DNA of 32,668 bases. Source: CAYHPY01 sp964358485 (lineage in GTDB: Bacteria > Elusimicrobiota > Elusimicrobia > UBA1565 > UBA9628). The notes below the pieces were generated by a model, which had not been told where the DNA came from, did no database searches, and saw nothing but the letters and a program-made list of their open reading frames with translations. A program made the position numbers and the translations under genes. The stretch covers positions 1 through 32,668 of the forward strand of contig CAYHPY010000036.1 of assembly GCA_964358485.1 (NCBI GenBank), given 5' to 3'. Positions 25,001 through 29,558 of the stretch are shown here, in pieces (the stretch's first letter is position 1; each line of letters begins with the position of its first letter).

Positions 25001-26495
25001 CCATGTTCCGGGAATGCTCCCCGTCGATGCGGACCTTCCACCAGGCCTTAACCGCCCAGCCGCCCATGCCCCGGCCGGTCTGCACGCGCGACATCTGGGC
25101 GGCGGCGGGAATTTCCGCGAAAAGGGTGTAATCCAGCCCGAGCTCGGTGAGCTCCTTCTGGGCGGAATTGAGGGCCGCCTGGGCCACGTCCAGGTTTCCG
25201 GCGTAGTCGGACTTGACCAGGACCTGTTGGACCTGGAGGAGACGCTTCTTGATTCCCTCGGTGCGGGCGTAGAGCTTGGCTTGCTCGCGCTGGAGCTTCT
25301 CCTTGGTTACGGGATCCAAGGGAGAGTCCTTGATCGCTTCCAGCAGCGCCTTGGAATCCGGGGACTTGGGGTCCAGCCGCTCGAGCTGGTTCTTGGTGTG
25401 GAACATCTGCGTTTCCAGGAAGGTCAACGACAGCAGGCGCATCACGTGCTGTTCGTGGAGCTGCATGGTCCCGATGCGGGCCTCGGAGATGGAGGTGATG
25501 CCCTTGAGCTTGTCCATCTCCCCCTCGAAGCGCTGGAGCCCCGCGGCCGCCAGGCCCAGATAGGTCGTCCGGCCCTTCATCTTCTTCTCGACGATGTCGT
25601 AAACCGAGTAGGTCTGACCGTGGTGGGTGTAGGTCTTGGCCTTGGCCCAGCGCTCCAGGTCCCCCTCCAGGGAGAGGTTGGTGAACCACATGTCGTCCTT
25701 GTACTGCTTGCCCAAAAGCTCCGCCATGTTGATCATGCGATCGATGTGGTAGGCCTTGTCGAGCTCCTCGTGCTGGGACTTCAGGCGCCAGTAGGAGTAC
25801 TGGATCATCTCGTGGCTGTAGCGGCCGGTCTCGGGGATGAAGGGGGCCTTGGCCGGACGGCTGATGTTCATGGCCCGCTGGCTCTTCTGCAGTTCCCGGT
25901 TGTAGGTGGTGACCTGGTGCTTGTTGAGCCGGAACGCCAACCCTTCCTTGTCCCAGAACTCCCAGCCGTCCTCGATCTCAACCTGCACGTAATTCTTCTT
26001 GGGCGGGTCCACCGCGGCGGCGCCGGTCATCATGGCCTCGCGCAGGGTGCCCAGGCGGAAAGTCCCCTCGGCGGAGCCGTCCTCGCCGTCCAGCGAGCTG
26101 AATTTCTCCTGGTAGGAGCGCAGGGCGGCGTCCACCGCCTCCCCCTTCTTGGAGCTGTAAGGCCCGCTGTCGCGCAGGCGCTTCATCTGCTCCTCGACGC
26201 CTTCCATCTCGTCCTGGGGGCTGGGCTGGGCCTTGAGATAGCGGTAAAGAACCTCGCCCAGAGGGGTCAGGCGGCCGTTGTAGGCCAGGTAGCTCAACCC
26301 AACCGCGTCGCCGTCCTTGTAGACGCCCAGGCCCTTCATGAAGCGCAAGGCGGTCTCGGTCTCCGATTCCGAGGGAGCCGCGGCCTCGGTGCCCGCGGCG
26401 ATTTTACCGGCGAAAACGGAAGAGGGAAAAGAAGGAAAAAGGATGGCCCCGGAAAGGGCAATGGAAATGAACTTCTTGAAAAGAGGGGGTTTCAT
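19056..26495 (-). CDS. Giant exported or membrane-anchored protein with SecA-like DEAD motor and coiled-coil insertion
   Basis: 2479 aa. The N-terminus MKPPLFKKFISIALSGAILF, ending PSSVFA, looks like a signal peptide or anchor. Residues ~30-570 are helical; ~578-606 form a hydrophobic stretch (YISWTVSLALAAPLASGVLSG), with a weaker one near 660-690. A SecA-like motor follows: a lead-in (WRPEQFEGLMISLGL), Walker A MLKTGGGKT (K1310), VTFLTVQSNLEAQARLEFLA, and a Walker B-like IFGDEGDG (D1391/E1392). An Ala/Glu/Lys-rich coiled coil spans ~1432-1845. The second half has NVIHNGQWFDSMD, LLSGTLGNEL (~2112), TRVGGRGLDLNF (~2298) and QAEGRIDTGR (~2343), matching SecA TGT, GRGTDI and QxxGR motifs. I chose ATG 26495 because the signal peptide starts there. 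Function is unknown. If the first segment is not cleaved, the ~578-606 segment could return the motor to the cytoplasm, where ATP is available. Confidence 0.8.
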   Translation of the reverse strand: MKPPLFKKFISIALSGAILFPSFPSSVFAGKIAAGTEAAAPSESETETALRFMKGLGVYKDGDAVGLSYLAYNGRLTPLGEVLYRYLKAQPSPQDEMEGVEEQMKRLRDSGPYSSKKGEAVDAALRSYQEKFSSLDGEDGSAEGTFRLGTLREAMMTGAAAVDPPKKNYVQVEIEDGWEFWDKEGLAFRLNKHQVTTYNRELQKSQRAMNISRPAKAPFIPETGRYSHEMIQYSYWRLKSQHEELDKAYHIDRMINMAELLGKQYKDDMWFTNLSLEGDLERWAKAKTYTHHGQTYSVYDIVEKKMKGRTTYLGLAAAGLQRFEGEMDKLKGITSISEARIGTMQLHEQHVMRLLSLTFLETQMFHTKNQLERLDPKSPDSKALLEAIKDSPLDPVTKEKLQREQAKLYARTEGIKKRLLQVQQVLVKSDYAGNLDVAQAALNSAQKELTELGLDYTLFAEIPAAAQMSRVQTGRGMGGWAVKAWWKVRIDGEHSRNMDEVAKMLERYPEVAKLLAAGDYWGARKAVVAMHPEAIKTKREIGFGGSAKVTEALRVSASLKQSRDLLGSVEKVNTVVETIGNYISWTVSLALAAPLASGVLSGVARLAAGPAKIPVLGLPFRVVEEVALHTSARLNSLNPAAQNIKTANVVGRYLAYSGVRLVNAGARQGTFTLLSGGISGAFTVGGHLWDQYVPEFDLWIVSNDKDHTTFDSSWEAAGVGFKGGVVWANESFHPALGYVGLPSTIFEGTPLAGAARTLGERGVMGTVGEMAKKVGIPISERFSLQALGAKWGGAGQIAAFPLGMADNVAKYALFSQAVGKAAEWRAWRGGVDIEDVERRIKVAQREGMKWMDSPAWLLIPVFPAKYEEAAAEFMRADQGKKIYDQKGLRAKYANASENQELPMLGKVEVPVMQKIFNMRWLGEVQENATWRVTKEVKRQGIAEELMEAVQGGRKGAKASDLNPMEFYRVTQLGDKDMIGNLHLSDEVRLQAREKFGEALKAREGLTEKVLNAEPGAKVAGFGRVTPGVQKEVALTIHLEAAKGAKVPKVVTARAAKILEPYLKADELVKPASKKLMEAVRSVRGESPKMDAAVEDMLSALREWMEGQSVPGNKWQGKSYMDLVADLKLRTEKNGELAPKEKAVMKGIYEYVDAIEARFNYFNKVDMAHQLSAETLKAMRVEHAENQNAAKLLDGFSKKLEAWKATQKGTDPAVGPNHRTFSDMLTSMSGELRQLKASRGISSATADAIKAGIKEMEAAPWVLHDSKGSALPSWRPEQFEGLMISLGLVAMMGKGGGPVREFLMLKTGGGKTMLTFEGLLPLVEADAAHHGMEVTFLTVQSNLEAQARLEFLAFKKISSKLNFMTYEEFKAKIAEGKLEGKNLVKKHWIFGDEGDGAALQPMLTIGEVTARISKANSAYKIIQRLGEMMEARLGKSSVELAEGVRAEAQRAKSAAEALDPASPQGQAARRTADALLKAADQLSMARHPEARLAVDAKLRTLAAELQKAADAGPLAAPPKELAKLGKLSEQLAGMADKLESAKSPAQMKKAVARIESLLKEQMSLLDSAGLGEGVAGGTMRSGAESLRARLRNAADAGLEGKGAELAKQVRTAADSQKEAMSGTSRPGPEQTRLVREAGERLIEKLDSWTPSSAGERSQIMGEMARALIQQQNLLGLNKQGATARAEELRVQAAERYSRAEEKISRLTKELEKTESAQGRAQGKASQTLAARSKEIRLALEAAKAESAAARRFASSSKELAEAREGAAELRQAAKRRIEVLDKELRSVREEIETARKGGKPADALETKVKAYELELAAAQKDLATAGKADRASPRDAAHAKALFEADAKDILKLVEEGAPGWEAKALDRLKLRAQYLETFGYAENPVYGVYRDIKNDMYSFANSSERLYGDEATAKKTVETLLRRIEGEPSLLKLGLIWSGRTAKNLALKAVGQSGGPSVKVDEVGLVRVRAWTLLKSLMTDPVLPPGQKYELFWSVLPSVLWPEGPMPRTMRSMLHKRFPGMVAEKGSSWVRNEYMNMGRAYFDNPANVRLDNLSKNVNVIHNGQWFDSMDTPTRRFWELEYGTDLTLPYKHRTVSTIKDITEFKKSRFILLSGTLGNELRRDITKPGAGVRVGGVGSSPPDNVRLDVRAGAAEKFASIKEAVLRARAVSQGLTVVKPLAPDLPPEVAAYFKTLGIGKKESAVVKVSDAPAGKVRAFLEGQKALQGQSGLTVLSLSDTRILREVRNYLIKTGMVKADEIAMVFSDAEWLRLNRPEARVGEQMNLSALNNGKVKILMLDTRVGGRGLDLNFKGDRDNPDPAAFKGYTNFEMLIVDPHEMSKVHLLQAEGRIDTGRVLPGAGGHRSFALVLDVGAAQKDVIFKTMFDGDPLFASLRKDPEVLAFAKAKGKTVVDWVTIHEFMARAESQKLRLEQVESYKKVVENTLDKKQAEVEKDQLRSANVIQDRPLFDPRFRGLDATGH

Positions 26496-26516
26496 GGACT
26501 CGGCAATCCTATAAGA

Positions 26517-26545
26517 AGTGTAGCAGGAGAAGGGGGGTTTGTCAG
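26517..26545 (-). promoter_or_regulatory. Putative promoter of the SecA-like giant gene
   Basis: The minus strand has CTGACA (26545-26540), a 17-nt spacer ending in TGC, and TACACT (26522-26517), so the -10 is of extended type. The start would be near 26510, leaving about 15 nt of leader. A TATAGG at 26511-26506 could be an alternative -10. Confidence 0.45.
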
Positions 26546-26555
26546 GGCCCAATTA

Positions 26556-26606
26556 CCCGGTCCCAAAGGGACCGGGAGTCCTATGTTTCATAGGTCTTTA
26601 GGCCTA
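26556..26606. repeat. Tandem small hairpins upstream of the giant gene
   Basis: CCCGGTCCC (26556-26564), loop AAA, GGGACCGGG (26568-26576) is a perfect 9-bp stem. CCTATG (26580-26585), loop TTT, CATAGG (26589-26594) is a second. ATAGG (26590-26594) can pair alternatively with CCTAT at 26602-26606. On the minus strand the block contains TATAGGCCTAAAGACCTATG. It lies between the upstream terminator and the giant-gene promoter. A related block occurs near 29466-29505. Confidence 0.65.
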
Positions 26607-26612
26607 TAACAA

Positions 26613-26638
26613 GAAACCCTCCCGACGAGGAGGGTTTC
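26613..26638 (-). terminator. Hairpin terminator after the 904-aa gene
   Basis: GAAACCCTCC (26613-26622), loop CGACGA, GGAGGGTTTC (26629-26638) is a perfect 10-bp stem. On the minus strand it is followed by TTGTTAT, a modest T-tract. It lies 36 bases beyond the stop of the 904-aa gene. Confidence 0.65.
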
Positions 26639-26673
26639 TCGTATTTTGTTCCGTTGCCTAAATTCTTTTCAGT

Positions 26674-29388
26674 TCAATAGCTGTCCTTTTCACACGCCTT
26701 CTGCGCGTCCGCCGCCGTCATGCCCCACCAGATCACCGGCCCCAGGCAGTTGAGCTTGCGGTCCTTGACCTGCTCGGCCCGCGAGGCGAACCCCGCGAAG
26801 ACCCCGCGGGTCCCATCCGCCTTGCCCGCCACGGGGCGAAGAATGGCCGTGTCGGTCAGGCTGGTCTCATTGGCGTGCTTGGTCAGGCCGTCGCCGTTGA
26901 TGTCCAGCGTGCCCTCCGCGCCGTACGGGAAGTCGAAGATGTCCTTGGACCCCTCGGCCATGATCTCCACGAACTTGGTCCGGTAGACCTGCTTCTGGTT
27001 CTTGAAGTTGAACATCACGTACCACTTCCGGGGCTTGTCATTGGTCCCCTTGCCTTTCTCAACCCCATTGACGTAGAGGACGGCGTGGGATTTCTTGAGA
27101 CCCTTGAAGACCTTGAGCTTCTCGGCGGGGTTGCCCACCTCGGCCTCATCCTGGAAGGTGTCCGGCTGGCCGCCCTGGGCCCCATCGAAGGCCGTGGAGC
27201 CGCTCGAGGTCCCCGTGGTCCCGGAATGCCCACCCTGGCCCGGGTCGGGCTTGGCCTCGCCGATGGTCTTCCAGAACTTGACGGCCTTGCCCGCGAATTG
27301 GACGATCAGGGTTTCCTCCGGCCGGTTGCCGGTGATGGAGACCTTTTCCTCGGAGCCCGTCACCTTCTCCAGGTTTTCCTTGGCCGCCTTGATCTCGTCG
27401 GGCTTGAACCCGGCCCGTTCCATGGCGTCGGAGAGCAGGATCTTGACCGAGAGCTTCTCGAGCCGGTTGTTTTCCTTGACGGAATAACCGACCACCAGCG
27501 GGATCTCGTTGCCGTTGCCGTCCTTCTCCTTGCGGGTCAGGTCGGCGTAGAGCGTCCCCTGGTCGGACTCGGAGGCCAGGTACTGCCCATGGACCACGCG
27601 GATGGCCCCGTAATCCTTGGAATCCCGGAGGTAGTTGGCGAAGATGTAGCGGCGGCTGATCATGTCCGCCGGGAAGACGAGGATGTACTTCTTCATCGGC
27701 GCCTGGGGGTCGCCCTTGAGCGCGTCGATGCCTTTGGCCGTGATCTTGTAGATCTTGATCTTCTGGCGGAGCTCGCTGCTGAGGGAGTTGTTGAGGTCGG
27801 TGTCGAGCTCGTACTCGCCGTCCTTGATGAGCCCGCCGTCGGGATTGCCCGTGGGAGGGTCGGCCCCGCCGCCCGGCTTGCCGCCCTCGGGCTTGCCGCC
27901 CTCGCCCCCGCCGCCCCCGGCGGGCTTATCGGGCTCGCCGGTGCTGATGGGCGGATCACCCTTGCCCTCGGCCACCTCATAGTAGCCCAGGTCGGGGTTG
28001 AAGCGCAGATGGTAGTCCTTTCCCCGGACATTGCCCAGGTCCGGCTTCTGGGCGACCATGGGGCGGCCGTCCTTGATGGAGACCACGGTGGCCAACAACT
28101 CGGGAGAAAGGTTCTCATTGCCCTTGCCGTTGAGCTTGCCCTTGATCGCGGCCGGGAAGAACAACAGGTCTCCCGTGCCGGCGGATTGGCCCAAAACATA
28201 GTAGTCCTGGCCGTTGACAGTGCGGATGTTTCCGGTCTGGACGGCCTGTTCGGCCCGCAGTTTGGCCAAGCTCTGGGTGGTGACGTCGAACTGGTTCTTA
28301 TTGCCGGGGCGGCCGAAGTTGACCTGCATGTTCCCATGCTTGTCGGGAGTCATCTCCAGAGTGTACTTGCGCAGGCCCGCCTGGCGGTCGTCGAGTTGAA
28401 AAGTCTGGGACCCCCCGCTCCCGTTGATCCGGAAGGTCCGGCAGAAAACATCGGTGGGATAGGTGATGTCGCAGATGGCGATGTCGTCGTAGACCCCGTC
28501 CTTGTCCTTGGCGGTGTGCATCTTCATCGAAATCTTGCGGGAGGTGGGGTCCCCCTCCTGATAAACGTTATGGACGACGGCCCCCGTCTCGAAGAGGGAG
28601 GCCAGGTCGAAACCCGTGGATTGACCGGCCGCCGCCTTCTGCCCCGGCCCCTCCGGGACATTGGGCTTTTCCTCGATCTTGGTCACGTCGCTGACCTTCT
28701 GGTCCTTGGTCCGGCGGTCGGAGATGATTTTATTTGCCAGACCCGCCGCGTCGTTGTAGAAAGCGAAAGCCCATTCCTCGGGCTTGGAAGTGTCCGAGAA
28801 CTGTCCGTGCCCGGTCTGCCCGGCCTTCTTCTCCCCCGCCGTGTAGCCGGCCATGTTTCCGACCAGCTTGTCCCGATCAAAACCGCCCATGTTGGCCTTG
28901 AGAACCGGATGATTGGCCGCCCAATCCGGGAGCTTGCCTTCCTCTCCCAGGACGTAATAAAGCTCCGCCACGGGAGCCTTGCCCTTGTAGGCGGGATTGG
29001 TGAAGGTTTCCTCCACCCAACGCTTGGCCAAGGCCTTCAGCCGGCCATCAGCTCCGTTGGCCCGGCTTTCCTTGTTCACGAAGGAACCCTTGCCCCCGTC
29101 TCCGCCCAGCAGAAAATCTCCGATCCGCTTGGCCGCCGATTCCCGGACCACCCCGCCCGGCTTCTCCTCGGCCAAAAGCTTGGCCAAGGCGTTGAGGGGT
29201 TTTGCCTCCTCCTCCTTGGCCGCCTTGTCGTTCTTGACGGGAGCGCCCTTGATGGCCGGCTCGATCGTGGAGCCGGGAGGAGGGGCCGGCTTGGAACTGG
29301 ACGCGCCCTTGCCGCCCTTGGCGGCGGCGGGCAGGCCCGCGAGCAGGACGGCGATGGAAACGGCGAGGAAGCGAAGGGTGGTTTTCAT
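26674..29388 (-). CDS. Large secreted protein of unknown function
   Basis: 904 aa from ATG 29388. A clear signal peptide (MKTTLRFLAVSIAVLLAGLPAAA) is followed by a low-complexity Lys/Pro stretch. Residues ~75-470 are a mixed region with AICDITYPTDVFCRTF (two cysteines, ~297-312) that looks like beta structure. A Gly/Pro-rich linker (~480-520) joins a second region (~520-690) and, after another Gly/Ser linker (~715-745), a C-terminal region to 904. That region has a cysteine pair (LNCLGPVIWWGM and KACEKDSY). I recognise no catalytic motif or named family. GGAGA at 29401-29397 is a good Shine-Dalgarno 8 nt before the ATG; an upstream reading from 29457 lacks one and would bury the signal peptide. 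It lies between two strong terminators with its own promoter. Probably periplasmic, surface or released. Confidence 0.85.
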   Translation of the reverse strand: MKTTLRFLAVSIAVLLAGLPAAAKGGKGASSSKPAPPPGSTIEPAIKGAPVKNDKAAKEEEAKPLNALAKLLAEEKPGGVVRESAAKRIGDFLLGGDGGKGSFVNKESRANGADGRLKALAKRWVEETFTNPAYKGKAPVAELYYVLGEEGKLPDWAANHPVLKANMGGFDRDKLVGNMAGYTAGEKKAGQTGHGQFSDTSKPEEWAFAFYNDAAGLANKIISDRRTKDQKVSDVTKIEEKPNVPEGPGQKAAAGQSTGFDLASLFETGAVVHNVYQEGDPTSRKISMKMHTAKDKDGVYDDIAICDITYPTDVFCRTFRINGSGGSQTFQLDDRQAGLRKYTLEMTPDKHGNMQVNFGRPGNKNQFDVTTQSLAKLRAEQAVQTGNIRTVNGQDYYVLGQSAGTGDLLFFPAAIKGKLNGKGNENLSPELLATVVSIKDGRPMVAQKPDLGNVRGKDYHLRFNPDLGYYEVAEGKGDPPISTGEPDKPAGGGGGEGGKPEGGKPGGGADPPTGNPDGGLIKDGEYELDTDLNNSLSSELRQKIKIYKITAKGIDALKGDPQAPMKKYILVFPADMISRRYIFANYLRDSKDYGAIRVVHGQYLASESDQGTLYADLTRKEKDGNGNEIPLVVGYSVKENNRLEKLSVKILLSDAMERAGFKPDEIKAAKENLEKVTGSEEKVSITGNRPEETLIVQFAGKAVKFWKTIGEAKPDPGQGGHSGTTGTSSGSTAFDGAQGGQPDTFQDEAEVGNPAEKLKVFKGLKKSHAVLYVNGVEKGKGTNDKPRKWYVMFNFKNQKQVYRTKFVEIMAEGSKDIFDFPYGAEGTLDINGDGLTKHANETSLTDTAILRPVAGKADGTRGVFAGFASRAEQVKDRKLNCLGPVIWWGMTAADAQKACEKDSY

Positions 29389-29437
29389 AAAATGAATCTC
29401 CGGTCGGCGAGTCGGGAGCTCGTGCCGCATCCCTCTT

Positions 29438-29466
29438 AATATAACAGAAGGACCCATTTTTCTCCA
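29438..29466 (-). promoter_or_regulatory. Putative promoter of the 904-aa secreted protein gene
   Basis: The minus strand has TGGAGA (29466-29461, 4/6), a 17-nt spacer and TATATT (29443-29438, 5/6). The start would be near 29431, leaving about 43 nt of leader with the GGAGA ribosome-binding site. Confidence 0.4.
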
Positions 29467-29505
29467 GGGCCAAAGGACCTATATCCGCCAGGGGGCCAAG
29501 GGCCC
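29466..29505. repeat. Second copy of the TATAGG-type small-hairpin motif
   Basis: On the minus strand this reads GGGCCCTTGGCCCC, then TATAGGTCCTTTGGCCCTGG. AGGTCC-TTT-GGCCCT forms a small hairpin with one mismatch. The second part aligns with TATAGGCCTAAAGACCTATG at ~26588-26607, sharing TATAGG, the central C, G-CC and the hairpin shape. As at the other site, it lies between a terminator and a promoter. Confidence 0.5.
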
Positions 29506-29542
29506 AAAAAGAGGCCGCCCGGGAAGGGGGTTCCCGGGCGGC
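29503..29542 (-). terminator. Rho-independent terminator after the 909-aa gene
   Basis: GCCGCCCGGGAA (29514-29525), loop of five G, TTCCCGGGCGGC (29531-29542) is a perfect 12-bp stem, followed on the minus strand by CTCTTTTTGGG (29513-29503). It begins 16 bases after the stop of the 909-aa gene. Confidence 0.85.
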
Positions 29543-29558
29543 TCCTTTGGGGACGGAT

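Noticed and set aside
26546..26612. Known riboswitch (for example c-di-GMP or preQ1 class)
   Set aside because: I could not match the conserved cores of those classes. The block also lies upstream of the predicted promoter rather than in the leader, so a riboswitch call is not supported.
26875..29439. Very long open frame on the plus strand opposite the 904-aa secreted protein gene, and similar ones opposite the 909-aa, giant, RNase R and TgpA-like genes
   Set aside because: These arise from GC bias at codon third positions. Their translations are Leu/Gly/Val/Arg-rich without domains, while the minus-strand (or coding-strand) proteins have signal peptides, motifs and Shine-Dalgarno sites.
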